The notes under the pieces were generated by a model that was not told where the DNA came from, did not search any database, and saw nothing but the letters and a program-made list of their open reading frames with translations. From the NCBI GenBank assembly GCA_047495785.1, contig JBLDXI010000042.1:3596001-3660000 (forward strand): a stretch of DNA of 64,000 nucleotides, written 5' to 3'. The stretch's first letter is position 1. Every line of letters begins with the position of its first letter. Positions 21,937 through 35,200 of this stretch are shown piece after piece. Both the position numbers and the translations under genes were made by a program. Origin of the DNA: Lepidodermella squamata (lineage: Eukaryota > Gastrotricha).

Positions 21937-23315
21937 ATGCCTCATTTGGAGATTACTTTGACGCTATTCATTGCAAGTGCTTCGCTCTTGCTTGCAGTAG
22001 TCGATTCGTGCCCGGCTTCTCTGACGTATTCAGTGTCAAAAATCACGTGCCCGTCAGTATCAGCGTGCCCCTCCGATCAAAAATGCGCCGCTTCGGCGTC
22101 ATCGTGCCCTACTGGGCAAGTCTGCCGGTCGACTACGGCCGATTTGTGCTCAATAGACCAGCCAACTAGATCCTGCCAAAGCACCGGAACGGTAATAACT
22201 GATGTTCCACAATTTAACTTGATTTATTTCGACTCAAATTTGCAGTTCAAGCCTTGTACAATTGCGGCCAAAGGTCAAGTAAAAGCTGCCATCAAGTTAT
22301 GTGTCGCAACTGGAACTTGCGCTGGAATAGGAGCTGTCGATGCGGTAGGGTAACTTTTCTCGCGCTCGAGTCTCGAATAACATTTTCAAATATCCGCGCT
22401 CAACAAATTCAAAATTTACCATTTACTATTTTATTAGTTATTAGTTATTAATAATTTCAACTTTAAAACTTTAAATTTTGAATAGTTGATCATCGATTAT
22501 CGATTATCGATTTTGAGCCGATCGGTTGATGATTGAAGTGATTTTTGAAACCAGCATACCCTGATTGCATTTACTGGAACTCTGCCGTGAAAAAGCATGG
22601 TTATCGATTATCGATTATAGGTGAAAATCAATCACCTCCTAGGCTATGGGAAACCGGTCGGTCTGATAACGCCCGTCTGATCATGAATAACTGAGAAAAT
22701 ATCACCGTTCATGAGAAAATAGGTTTGGAATTTCAGGCCTAAATGGGACATTGACTCGGACGAGCCCATATTCTAGTATTAAAGGAGGCGGTCTAAATAT
22801 TTGGTTAAAAATGACTATATAATATCATGTGTGTTGGGCTTTAGGATTAATACTCGTAACCAATCGAATCTCCTTCAAATCTCTGAAAAATTCAACCCTT
22901 TCCACTTTTTTCCAGTCAGACTCGCCGTCATACAATTCATTTATATCATGTTGCGCTTCGATCAGCAGTTTAAGCGCAACTTATGACATCCTGTGGCTGA
23001 GTGGCACCGACAAAACGGCGATTAATTATTGCTTCCCAAGTACCCTGAAATACCGCCGGGCATCGCCAACAACGTCTGGATGCGTTCGATTTCCGGAAGC
23101 AACTTCCGCTGATTCAGATACCATCCCAGCAGCGGTGAATAGTTGACATCAAATTTTCGTAATATTTTTTCAAGATATTTTTTTTCAAGACTGGTTACGA
23201 TAATTACTACACATGCTGCAACGCTCCGACTTTGACGGCTTATTCTAAAGGAGCAACTGCGACAATAACAGCGTCATCAGTTACTTTCACCGTTGACAAA
23301 TGCACGGCTCCTTGA
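21937..23315 (+). CDS. Secreted Cys-rich protein, 232-residue family, member 2
   Basis: Four exons (21937-22191, 22246-22344, 22916-23134, 23190-23315), all phase 0, again total 232 residues. After the signal peptide comes CPSVSACPSDQKC, SSCPTGQVC, DLC and a further Cys. Exon 2 reads FKPCTIAAKGQ...CVATGTC. Exon 3 has SFISCCASISS and YCFPS. Exon 4 has YYTCCNAPTLTAYSKG and ends KCTAP. Identical exon phases and total length with the upstream paralogue, despite low sequence identity, point to an old tandem duplication under length constraint. It lies 94 nt downstream of member 1 in the same direction. It converges with the minus-strand gene ending at 23408. Confidence 0.82.
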
Positions 23316-23407
23316 AATTTATCATCAATAAATAGTATTTTATTTAGCGGAAATAATCATTCGATTTTTTAGGTCAAGCTGTGAATGAAAATGAGAGTCA
23401 CAATTTT

Positions 23408-25080
23408 TTACCCGGCAACGCAAACGGCTGAACAGTGGTGAATGCGCCATATTCCGTTGAAAGGGTCGGCATTGCAAGCGCAGGTCTAATATTTTGTGGA
23501 AAATATGAGAAAAAATATTGAGATAGAGGTGGCGATAAACTAACCGGAGTTGCCTGGTTGCATTGAACAGCTTGGGCCTGTGTGCCGCATCCGGTCGATC
23601 CGCAGTCGCAGGGCATGCATTTCCAGTGGAAAAGTCCGCAACAGCACTGAGTATACAAAATTAGAACGAAAAAGGAAAAATGAAAATTTGCATAGTTCCA
23701 CGTGGCTTGTGGCTATAGTCACGTGGCTATAGTCAATTTTGGTGTACATTTTTCGGATTTTTTTCGCGATTTAGATTTTTTCTCGATGCGCTCTATAGTA
23801 TTTAGTATTTATGACCCTTGGAATTCTGAATGTTAGCTGCCCTGGACCCTTATAAATGTAGAGTCATTTTCAATGTTGGTTTTCAAGCCTTGTGATATAA
23901 GAAAAGTCAGTGATTTTGAAAATCGATAATCGATACTTGAAATCGATATCGGATCTTCAGCTGAAATTTGAGTTGTAGGAATTCGTAGTGAGACTTATCG
24001 CTTAGGTCTGTTAACAGGAAAATTTGGTTTCAAAGACAGAATCTGGGAAGCTAAGTGTTGAAGCTTCAAATTAAGCTCTGGAACCCAATAAATCTTCAAA
24101 TTTGTTGTGCTCGCACCTTCATTGAATTATGTGGATAAATTTATGGTGCCGGAATACTGAGAATGAAGTTGATAATTGAGTTCCCCTGTTAGCAAAATAA
24201 ACTGAAAAATTCCAACAAATTCACGGAACCGCGTAAATAACTTGGAAAATAATCAATCTCAAATTGATTACCAATTTCAGATGCCAAGGTTCTCCGTTTG
24301 ATTTTTTTTAATTTATTTTGAAAGGCATCGAAAATTTAGCATTCTCGGTAATCTCTAGAATTTTCGCGTAATTTTTAAAAATTGTTAAAAAAAAATTATA
24401 AAAATTAATTGATGTTGGGAGTAAATGTTTTGGATATTTTTTTCACTCACCGAAGTGGTTGTTACTCCAGCTGTTTGATTGAGATTGTTAGCCTGAACAT
24501 CGTTGAAGTTGTTGTTAACATTGCGCATTCGAATTCGAATGGGCTGATCCTGAGCCGACGATGACCTCGAACGATACCGGCGCCTGTTATACCGACGCCT
24601 ACGGTCGCCTCGAACAATAACAACAGGCCGCTGGCGGTGGTGATGGCGCCGTTTGTGCTCATGATGGCGTCGATTGTCATTCAAATTCAGGTCAATCGGC
24701 AAATTTTTAACAATGTTCTGCAGAGGGTTCAACGCATTCGCGCCTTCTTGGCTGAAACTGAAGCTGAACGAGCGTTGCCGGGTGCCGCGTTTCGCCTTCT
24801 TGCCGCCGTGATGCCGGCCTGAAGTCAGCAGGCGCGGCTTGTTGTCGTCGAAAGCGAACGGCTCGCGGCGGTTCGGGCCATTGTTGTTGTTGTTGTTGTT
24901 GCCGTTTTTCGGTTCTTGTTCGGCGAATTCGTCGTCGTCAATCAAATTTCCGGCATAATTCGATGAAACTATGAATCAGTGAGAAATAATTTAAAACAAA
25001 TCCTGAATTTTACCCAGCTTACCTAGCGCCAAAATCACTCCGATTATCGCGAGGCAAATCAGATTGGAAATTCTCTTCAT
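23408..25080 (-). CDS. Secreted protein with charged core and C-terminal CxC...CxxxC tail (member 2)
   Basis: Four exons (25080-25023, 24968-24451, 23646-23545, 23485-23408) give 251 residues. Exon 1 encodes a signal peptide (MKRISNLICLAIIGVILAL). The core has a DDDE patch, an Asn run (NGNNNNNNNG), RHH/HHR/RRR-rich segments and a QPIRIRMRNVNNN block. The tail has CCCGLFHWKCMPCDC, GSTGC, then TCACNADPFNGIWRIHHC and ends CSAVCVAG. The CCC...C..C.C...GC block aligns with that of the gene at 26102. The final CxC...CxxxC aligns with both relatives. All junctions are GT/AG and in phase. Role unknown; His/Arg/Asn-rich cores suggest binding to an acidic matrix or metals (inference). Confidence 0.82.
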
Positions 25081-26101
25081 TTTTCAGTGAAATAATTTGA
25101 AAAATTGAAATAGAAAATTTGCCATTGCGTTATGATTTTGCGCATCGATTATCGTTGCTACGACGCATTTGCTAATTGAGTATCGCTTTATTGATTGGAA
25201 ATGTACGTCCAATCAAATAACGTCTGGAGATGAACTTTTTTTGATTGGACGTAAATTTCCAAGCAATAAAAATACATCTAAAGATGAGCGTGATGCTTAT
25301 GAGTGTGATCTTATATGAGTGAGATCTTCGACGCAAGAATTGAGCTGAATTTAAGGTTTCAAAGCTCTTAAAAGTTCAAAAGATGAGCACGAAAGCATTC
25401 TTTAAAATACCTTTTCCTGATTGAATTTCAACTTTATAATGCCGTGGCGTGGGACAAGTATAAAACCGATTGATTTCATCGGTTTTCATCGGTGTTTTTC
25501 CTTGTGATATAAAAGCTGAACAGCTACCGGCTAGCTTCGATTTTCCCCACCAGTTACCCCAATTCATGGTAATTAGTGGAATCCTCATAGAGGAACCCCA
25601 TTTCCATGCACAATCCCTCCTAATTTCCTATTATTTAATTCGTGAAAAATTCTCTTTCATTTCGTGAAGCCTCATTGAGCATTGAGTTCCCTGCAAACGG
25701 CAGTGTATTTTCTGTCAGTGTTTTATATTAAACTGGATTCGAAACACAGGACTCATCTGATTGGAAAATCCGCAGCATTTGGTTCCACTAAAACATTATT
25801 TCCGTTATTGATCAATTTTGCCGATTTGTCTTTTGCCCAACTGTCGCCTGGGGTTAATGTCGTGAGCGGGAATATTAAAATTTATTTCGCTGTAATTTAT
25901 AACATTTTTGGTAAAATTATAGAATTGCTGTCAGGTCTCAAAGCCTAAAAACACGTAAATTTCCGAAAAATCACTCATCAATCCCATTTTTCTTTATCGA
26001 TAGTTTACTCTTGCTTCAATAATCGAATCAAAGTCTCATATCAAATAATATTTTAAATAATCAGGATGAATAGCCTCAGAAATGTTGTCCGATTCATAAT
26101 T
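25081..26101. other. Intergenic spacer
   Basis: AT-rich sequence between two tandem members of the Cys-tailed family. It should carry the member 2 promoter. The frames at 25470-25948 show no similarity or splice support. Confidence 0.45.
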
Positions 26102-27462
26102 TCAGCCACACCGGGCAGCACAGCCACCCATGCCTTGCCAGGAAGGAACGCAAAAGCATTGTCCACCCTTCAGAAAAAACATGCAAATAATATCAAATTT
26201 CAGGAAAAAATCCAGGAAATCTTACCCGGTTCGCCTGGAAATTGTTGTTCCGCTGTTCGCTCGAGCTGTAGCGTTTGCGCTTGTGGCGTCGACCGCCGCC
26301 GCCGTTGTTGCCAAAGTTGTTGCCGAAGAACATGCCTTGCGGCCAAACTTGGGCAGGGCACGTCTGCGAGCCGGCGTCGCGGATGCTAGGGCACCCATTC
26401 TGGCCACAGGTGCACTGCGTGCAATGACCCATCATGCCACTGCAGCAGCATTCAGTACCAGCCTTCATAAATGAAAAAATGAAAGAAATCGATCATTAGA
26501 CTTGATTGATACTGATTTTCTTATGCTACTTGGTACCCTATGTATGTAGAAAGGTTTTCAATTTTCTTTAAAGATTGGTAATATCGGAAAATCACTGATT
26601 CGTAAAATCGATAATAGGAATCGATAATTAATTAATTAAATTATAATTTTATAATTAATCAAATTAATCAAATTAAATTCTACAATTTCGCAGAAATTTA
26701 TTAAAATTTTGAAAATTAATAATCAATATTTTTAAATTATAAAACATCGGACTCACCCCGTTACCATTACGGACAGAATTAATGTTTCGGTTGATGTTAT
26801 TTGTCCTGATGCGAATCGCACTCTGATCATCTCGATCCCGGCTGGAAAAGTAAATTCAAATTAAATCCATCGATTATTTTTCAATCCCATGAATTAAACT
26901 TACAATCGGCGATTAAATCGGCGATTATGGCGGCGATGGCGCCTTCGACGAGGACGGCTAGACACGAACTTTGAAATTTTCCGAAAATCCTGTCTCGTAA
27001 TTTTACTCACCTTACTGAAAAGCTGGAAAGAAATTCGAAATTATAAACTAAAATTAAAATTTTGAGATAATTTATACCTGATTGATCGGCTTCCGAATCT
27101 GCCACTGAAGCTTCGGCTGAAACTGAAACTGCGGCTACGGCTGCGGGAGAAACTGGACCGAGACCGGCGGCGTCGATGGCGCCGTCGGCCTGAAATGTGC
27201 CGCCGATTGCGCTTTTTCTTGCCAGGCCCTGGGTGACTTTTTTGAAGCAGATTACCACCACCCATCGGTTTTGCCGGTCTTAGGACACCCTGCTGGCCGC
27301 GCGAAGCCAGCCCGGTGACTGGATAGCTATCCCCGCCATCAGCACTCACTGTTGAAGAGAAGGGAAACTAATTTAGAAGTTTAATTAATATGGTCTCGAA
27401 CCCAAGGTACTGCAAACTGCTGCCAAAGCTGCTGCAAAAATTAAAAACTTGAAAGATACCAT
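26102..27462 (-). CDS. Secreted protein with basic core and C-terminal CxC...CxxxC tail (member 3)
   Basis: Proposed exons: 27462 to about 27411, 27348-27078, a 7-nt microexon 27022-27016, 26968-26904, 26841-26757, 26462-26226 and 26167-26102, about 260 residues. Exon 1 is a signal peptide (MVSFKFLIFAAALAAVC); its donor could be at 27410 or 27401, both in phase. The core is strongly Arg/Ser-rich (RRRHRRRRSRSSFS, SRSRSFSFSRS) and has an IRIRTNNINRN block matching member 2. The tail has TECCCSGMMGHCTQCTC, GQNGC, a Gly/Asn-rich FFGNNFGNNGGGG, a KRKRYSSS patch, and ends GQCFCVPSWQGMGGCAARCG. Confidence is lower for the microexon than for the rest. Confidence 0.72.
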
Positions 27463-28371
27463 TTTTCGATAAGAAAAAATCGGGAATATTAGAGATTATC
27501 TTATCTCTTGATAATTGCCATCGGAAGGTCAATGTGAGTCACGTGATTTGAGACCAATTATAATGATGATCGATTCGCAATTTAAAATCGAACCATCATT
27601 ATTATAATTCCTAAATCGCGCTCAAAATAATTTAATAATTGGAGTCTAATTTAAATTAGTATTTACGACTGTTGAAATTTTAGAAGCTCATCCAGATGAT
27701 GTTACTAGACACCTAGATGTGCAACAAATTTTTGAACCGACAACGGCGCGCTTTGGATATAAAATTTCGCTATCAAGCAGAACGGCTCATCATTGTTAGA
27801 GGAAATAAAGGAGAATTAATGCATCTCAAAAAAAAATAGGTGCTGGCTTAGTATAATGAAAATAATTGATATTTAAGCGCGAATATAATCCAGGTGGATC
27901 ATTTTAGAGGGTCAACATTCAACCAGTTTCAATCGGTTTCCATCAGTTCGAGAGATCCAGACAAAAATCCCTTAAGGTACCTCCTAGTTCGAGGATCCAA
28001 CTTTTACACTGTTCGTTTTTGCTTGCCAATGAATTTTCGGAATTTGAGAATTCGAGCGTCTGAATGAAATACAAAAATGTCGGAATAAATTCGTGATATT
28101 GAGGGTAATTGAGGGCTAAATTGGCTTGAATTATCATCGATAACCACCGATCTTGAATGAAGCTGCCAGAATTTTCTCAAAAGAGATGCTGCATATAGGG
28201 TCAATTTCTCAAAAAATGTAGAATGTTTCATTTTTAATCTCATTTAATCTCATGTTTCATTTTTAATCGAATTTTTTTCATCGGCAAATATATCTCAGGC
28301 AAACTGTGTTTTTATTTAACCGAAAACTAAATAATATTGAAAAATATTTCAAGAGTCCGTTCTTTTCATTT
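27463..28371. other. Intergenic spacer
   Basis: AT-rich sequence upstream of member 3 and downstream of the small Ser-rich gene. I recognise no gene or repeat in it. Confidence 0.45.
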
Positions 28372-28778
28372 TTATTCCCAAGGATGGCCATTGTCTAGGC
28401 TGTAATAAGCGGCGCCGTACATCGAAGCGCCGGCGGTGTTTTTCAGAATTTCCGCCGTTTTCTCGAGAATGTCCTCCGCCGGAAATGCCTTCTTCTTCGA
28501 CTGATTCATCTCAGATGACGACGATGAAGTCGAATTTGATGGCGACAAATAGCTGGTGGATTGATCATTGAAAAAGCCACTCGAATTGCCCGTCGAAGAT
28601 GGCGTGAACGGCGACGATGTCGAACGTGGCAAGTGATTTGTTATTCCTGGCGTCGTGAAAACGCCCGAGTGATTCACGATCGGGCTGGTATCTGAACCTG
28701 TCAGGAAAATAAAACCATTTTCATACAGATTTTTTGAAAATTTGTTCACTTACTGTTTAACCATCGCTGCTCCGACAT
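28372..28778 (-). CDS. Small Ser/Thr-rich protein, unknown
   Basis: Two exons (28778-28754 and 28697-28372) give 116 residues: a short start MSEQRWLNSS, then a Ser/Thr/Pro-rich disordered middle (STSSPFTPSSTGNSSG, SPSNSTSSSSS). A conserved-looking C-terminal helix follows (EDILEKTAEILKNTAGASM) and the protein ends YSLDNGHPWE. There is no signal peptide or membrane segment, so it is probably cytoplasmic or nuclear. The defined C-terminal helix after a disordered region suggests a short adaptor, but I recognise no family. The 56-nt intron has clean GT/AG ends. Confidence 0.62.
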
Positions 28779-31700
28779 TTTTTGTCCGAAATTAAGATTT
28801 TAGGAAAATAAATAAAAAATTGACGACGAGTGGTTTGAAATTTTTGTTTTAAAATCGCGTGTCACTCATTTTCCCGCTTTTTTGCCATAATAATTAAGGC
28901 GCCATCGCTATCTATTTTGAGCAATTTAAAACAACGCCGAAACTATTATCGCTATAATAATTCTGGTCAACCTCATAAAAAAAAGTATCGCCTGAATCCA
29001 GGTCAAAATATAATAAGCACACTTTCTTTATCATTAGTTTCAAATCTATTTTTGACCTAAAACTTGGACGGAGGACGATGTATTATAGACAAAAACGTTA
29101 CAATCCCACACATTTGAAAAAAATTTAAGCAGAGAATCAAGCAAAGCAGCGGAATTCCCCGCCATAACATGATTAATTATTTAATGTCAGAAATAATTCT
29201 GATCCGATCGAAGTAATCGCGAGTTTCGTCCATGGAGCACGCGATCGCCACCTTTTTGTCGGCACCGAAAATAAAAGTTTCGTAGGAACACGTGTCGTAA
29301 TTATTAATTAAATGTGCGGTATTTAAACATTTTTCCAAAACTTATTAAAATTTAATTTCAATTCTCACTTTCACTGCAATCGCTTACAACACGACGCAAA
29401 TTATGTAGTATCACCAGGATTATTTATTCTTTGATCAAATCATGGAACCTTTTAGCCTGTCTTATAACATCAATCTCTAGTCCCAGCATGGTAATGGGGT
29501 CGTTCCGTCGGCTAAAATTGACCGTAATTATTTGATTTGAGTCTATATTCAATTACGATTTCGATTGCCGGATTGCCGACTGCCGACCATACGTCTCATG
29601 AATAGCGAGGGAGATGAACGATTCCGACGCATGAACCTTGCTTCGAAAGCTGCGGGGAACGTTTTCCTGCCTCTGGCGTAACTACATCGATTGCATCAAT
29701 TATATGCCGAGGAAAATTCTGGCAAGAAAATCGATTGACGAAGGCTCCCTCTTGGTCAGCCTGCTCGATAAAATCTATCCATCTTGCGGAATGGCTACTC
29801 AAATACTAGAGACATGGTTTTCCGAGAGAGCGAAGAACTGCTAAGGATGGTATGAATGGTTCCTATCAGTTCAATCAGTCCAAACGGTCAATTCCCTTTC
29901 ATGTCGATTATCCTTATCCATTCCGGTCCTACTTCGCTCTCTGGATTTTCCGTTCTGTCTGAACGGCACAGCTATTACTATTGGCACATATTATTAAAAC
30001 TTGCAAAAATGTACATAAATCACTCGAAGGCCACCTGGATCAATTCGACGTGTTGAAATAAAAAAAAACGAATAGGGAACCGACTTTTTGATGAAAGCCA
30101 AACATATTAGGTATTATATGTTCATCTGGTTTCAAGCTCTACAAAACTGTCTTCAATATTGAACGATAAAGGCATGATTCAAATCATTTGCGATAGCTAT
30201 ATAATGGATCAACTTTCCGGACTACAAAAAAACAAAAATTCGACTATAGCATTAATAAGCAAATCCGGTTCTTTAGTTTCGGTTCCGAGATCAAAAATAT
30301 TAATAAAGTTCGATAAAACCGCTCTTCGCTGGACGCCTATAGATGCCTATATTTTCGATATTTTATGGAAATGTAGCTGGGATGATGAAATATCTAATCT
30401 CATCCTTTTAAACCAAATCCAACCATTTCCAGGAAAACTTGCAAAAATTCAAATTCGAATTCAAATCTGTACTTTTTAACCATAAAAAATGGCAAAAATG
30501 GTCCGAATTAAGACAATTTCATAGAGTAATTCGGCAAAATTTGCAAATTTAGCAATAATATTTTAAAATGGGAAGCCCACATTCCATCACGGGCCACCCG
30601 AAATCTTCCAGATCCGAACTATACAAAAATCCTGTATTGATGTTAAATTTATCAAATTCAAATTTCGTTACTTCATCATATACAATTTACAAAGTTAACT
30701 GCTTGTATTATACAGGAGGCCAGTAATTTTCTTTTAATTTTCCTTGAATTTTATCAGCAAAAGAATAACGTCAGATTGGACGGTATTGCAATCTTTTCTC
30801 TCTCGTGTTATCGAGACTGTAATGTAATTCGCTTTTTCGGAAACTCTGCCTTCATCATGCCCGTCGATTCCAGCTGGACAGGGTTCCAGGTACGTGAATT
30901 TTCGAGATTTCGCAACTTATTGGTTATGAGGCATCCAACGAATTTTTCTATTCAGCATCTGACACAACTGGGCTTGGCCATGATTTTCCAAAATATTTAT
31001 TTAAATAATGCCAGTTTTCCGTATTTTTACTTTGGCTTCACAACAGGCAGCTATTATTAGTTCAGCCTGTGAAGAATTTCATAATTATTTCTCCAAGCTA
31101 ATTACTGCATTTTTCTCATTTTCGAAGTGTAAAACTGGAATTTCAAACTTGGACTGCTGTGTTGTAGTTCAGTTTATAGTTTAACCTGAATATCAAGCAA
31201 AACTCGACATTTAGGGAAACGTGAAACCAACGAATTTAGACCAAGTCCGCAACGTACAAATCTTGTAAGATTTACCTCAATCATTACTCAACCGAAATGC
31301 AATTGAATTCACCTTGGTGCGCGTTATTTTATTTATCCGAAATAAAATGAATGAAAAAAGTGAATGAAAAAATGAAAAAAGTCAGGGGAAAAAATGTAGT
31401 TTAACCTTCGGCATCAACCTGGAAAAAATATAAAATGTTTCGATCAAGAATTTTTTATTTCTTTGTAAGTTCCCAGAGCTTGAGCGCATCCAAAAGTGAA
31501 AAAGAAACAAAATATTACGGCGCACGTGACGCGCCTGTAACGAACGCGTGGAAGGAAGCGCTTTCCATTGATGAATTCTCTATATGGAACAATTCTTCAA
31601 ATCGCGTGCTCATAGCACCGGAATCAAGGCCACGCTTTTCCCGATTGAACTTGGAATCGAGCCATAAAAGATGAGCTCTGTCTCTCAATTCCTGAAATCG

Positions 31701-32184
31701 AATCCTCTCTCATTCTTCAATAGCTCGGAAGCTGACGAGGAAAGTTTAGAAATATTGAAATATTTAGAGTTGTAAACGAATTTTTCAAAGAAGCTAAAAC
31801 TTTAAATGTTGGGTTTAAATGTATCCAGGTTCGCAGATGAATTCGATTAAAATAAAGATTTTCCGTGATAAAAATTGTTCGTTAAAATTCATCTCTACAA
31901 CTTTTCTAATTTCGCTAAAATTTCGTCTCCATAATTAGAATAAATTAATCAAGAATCAGAAGCTGTAAGTAAATAAGCTAAAAAATCATGTCTCCCATCC
32001 TGATGTCGGCTGGTAACCCGCAGTCAGAACGCGTGTGCCTAATTGCGCAACGCAAACAAATCGAAATGTGTTGTTTTTCAAACTTTTTCTAAATTGAAAC
32101 AATAGAAAATCGGCACGCGCCGAGCGCAGCGCGCGAAATGATGCACCTGCTCGTGAACTGTAAAAACAACGGAAAAAAACACGC
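28779..32184. other. 3.4-kb stretch with no supported gene
   Basis: AT-rich throughout, with only short open frames (29596-29844, 30159-30479, 30776-31060, 31435-31674) that lack recognisable domains, signal peptides or coherent splice sites. No repeat shared with the rest of the window was noticed. Small genes with many exons could be missed here. Confidence 0.4.
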
Positions 32185-32193
32185 GTATATAAA
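32185..32193 (+). promoter_or_regulatory. TATA box of pseudo-astacin gene A
   Basis: GTATATAAA lies about 95 nt before the start codon, in the context GCGTATATAAACCCCGCC. The paralogous gene has GCGTATTTAAACCCCGCC at the matching place (42409-42426), so the promoter was duplicated with the gene. Both are preceded by GC-rich GCGCGCGAAA words. Confidence 0.6.
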
Positions 32194-32283
32194 CCCCGCC
32201 ATCTAGCACATTCAATTTATCAACTGTTCAGTTTTATTTTAGTTTCCTTGTAACAATCGAAAACTCTCGATTAGTGGTGAAAT

Positions 32284-35200
32284 ATGAGTCGAATTATTTT
32301 CGCTCTTCTGGCCATGCTGGCCTCATCTGCCTATGCCGAGGTGGACCTGGCCGTACTCATTACGCAGGAATACTACCAAGCGATAAATTCCGACGATATT
32401 CCGACGCTTCAGTCTTTCGGCAACGCGGCGAACCTGCCGTACTATCTCGACCCCGCGCTTTGTTAGTTCACCTGCTATCAATGAAATGTATCTCTGAGTT
32501 ACAATTTTACAGCCCCCGCCGAACAAATTATGGTTGTCGCGGCCTACGACCAGTGGAAAGGCTCCTGCTTGCTGGTATCCAAGGTGAACGACGTATCTGG
32601 CCTGCTGCCAAGTCAATACATCCGAATCGTGCCTGGAGCGTGAGTTGATTTCATCGGTGTTAATTTATTTTATGTAAATTTGGCGTAATTTTAGAGCGAA
32701 CGCTAACGGTCTCGACGAGCGCGATGAAAACGACGTAAGGATCGGTATCAAGTTCAACGGAAACGGAAATGTAAGAAGCTTTTCAACTGTCTGAAGCACT
32801 ATTTTACCGAATTTTGTCATGTCTAGATCGGAGCGTTTCTCTATGCCATTGCGCTGAAACATTTCAACCTACCGATTCAGTTCAAGCGATCTGACCGCGG
32901 AACCTACATTTCCGTCAACCCAACTATCGCCAACATTGCACCGTAAAAATCTAATATTATATGCTGCGTTATTCAATCATTTTCTCGTATGACTGCACAA
33001 ATAGGTACCTCATCGATGCCGCTACTCCGACCGACCAGCCGTGGGAATACGATTCGCTCATGATGCTTAGCACTGCCTGGGCTGCTGGCCCTACCCCCTA
33101 CGCCGGCTACGCGTACTCAACCCTTGACCCCATGCAAATGTTCACTGTTGGCCAGACCAACTACGTGACCTTCCTCGACAAGAAAAAGGCGCAAATTATC
33201 TTCGGTTGCACAGGTGAGTTTTCCCCAGCAAAAATTCGATTATTTTCACCCAAAAACACTCAAACAATTGTACAAGAAACTAATTCGTAAAATTTGTAAA
33301 AAATATGTAATATTGATTAGAATTATTAGAGATTTACAAAATATGAAATCAAGTTTTTTATTCGCAATTTGACATTTGAAAAATTGAAATTTGAATCTTT
33401 TTATGCAAAATTAAATTTTTTTTTCCACCGACTAATTGCCCGAAAAGCATTAGTTTTTTCAACTTTTCGTGACCTTTATTAGTATCATTCGTGTGCGTAG
33501 ATACAGTAAAAAATAAAAAAAAACGATGCAAAAAACGATTTAAAAATGCGGAAAAATAATTAAAAAAGTTCAATGTCAGTTTTCATCATTTTCATCAGAG
33601 TCCAATAATAGGTGATTCATCTACCCTAGTGATTTAAAAACATGAAATTAATTTTTTCGTAATTCGAAATTCTAAGTTAAAATTTTTCAATTTTAAAGAG
33701 AAAAATTAACATTTGTAGCGCACTTTTCGAAATTTTATGCTTTTCCTTTTTTGAAAATAAAATAAAATGATTATTTTTTCTCTTCATAGTTTGCCCGAGC
33801 CACACGTGCGTGAACGGTGGTTACGCGTGGATCACTTCATGCGGCATCTGCATCTGCCCGCCTGGCCTCACCGGCACCAACTGCGAAACTCGACTTGACA
33901 CCACCCCTACATGCGGCGGTGACATTGTCGTTAACGGTTGCGGAAAGCAAACCATCAGCCTGCCGTCTTACGCTGCGAATGCCGAATGCGTGTGGAAGGT
34001 CTCGACTGGCGTGAGTTGTGACCTTTTTTTTATTCCTTGACGTGTTTTTAACTTCGTTTTGCTACTTCAAAGGTCAACGGCACCGGATTGATTTTCGGCT
34101 TCGAAAAACGCCCTGGAATGCCGGTTAGCACCTGGCGTAAGTCTCGAAGTGATCAGTTGATTAAATGAAGGTGCATTTTTCAAATGTGCAGGCGAAACTT
34201 GTGCCGATTTCGTTATGATCCGCCGATTCGGAGCTGCCAACTACCCTGATTCCGTTCGGAAGTAAGCTCATCGATCAATTGATTGATTTTTAAAAATCGA
34301 TATTTTTTCCTCATTGATTGATTTTTTTAATTCGACAATTTTCGATATAGGTTCTGCATGGGAGGCGTCACCACCGGCCGAATTTTCGAGACTTCTGACA
34401 GCCAGGCGCTTGTTTACTTCAAATCCGTACTCGGTACCGCCCAGGCCTATGGCTTCGATCTTGTCGTCTACGCCACGTGCGGCGCTGATACGCCGGCAAC
34501 TTACACCAAGGAGTGCGTCTTCACGAACTCTGGCTACGACTACGTCGGAACGCTCAACAAGGCTGCTGACAACTCGGCGTGCCAGAACTACGCCACGACC
34601 AGCCCAGCTTACAAGTTCCCGTACAACTTCCCCGGCGGAGTTACCTCGGGCAACCTGGACAAGTGCCGCAACATCAACGGAGCGTCTTCGTGGCTCGAGT
34701 GCCCGACGGCCAGTGGAACCAAGAACTGCTCTGACGCCCCGCGATGTAAGTAGATGATCTCATCGATTTCCCGCCAACCACGCCCATCTATTTGTTCTAG
34801 GCATCCCCCAGTCGCCACCAGAAAAGTGGATCCGCTGTGTGAATAACGATAATTTGCAGTACCAAGGCTGCGTTAAAGAATCCCTGGGTTGCCCTCAGCC
34901 CGACCAGTTCCAGCTCGGTACCAGGACGTTCCCCAGCTACATGCGCTGCGAGAAAGGAGTAAGCGGTCTAAACCATTGATTTTCTCTTAGTTCAATTTGT
35001 TTCAAGGTCGCCATTCGATGCTTCGACCCTGCTACGAACGGCACTCGCTGCATCAACGACAACATGCGATGCTCCCCGAACGAGATTCAGGTAACTCTAC
35101 TACCACCTGTTATTCACCTCTATAATCCATTCATCTTAATTCTAGTTCAAGAAAACCTTCAGAAACTACATTTACTTCGGCCGTAACTACGTCGATTGCC

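Noticed and set aside
22490-22620. Repeated ATCGATTATCGATT tracts as regulatory sites or a minisatellite
   Set aside because: Short, imperfect and typical of AT-rich spacer; similar words are scattered elsewhere without pattern.
30159-30479. 106-codon frame in the 3.4-kb gap
   Set aside because: No recognisable domain, no signal peptide, AT-rich composition like the spacer.
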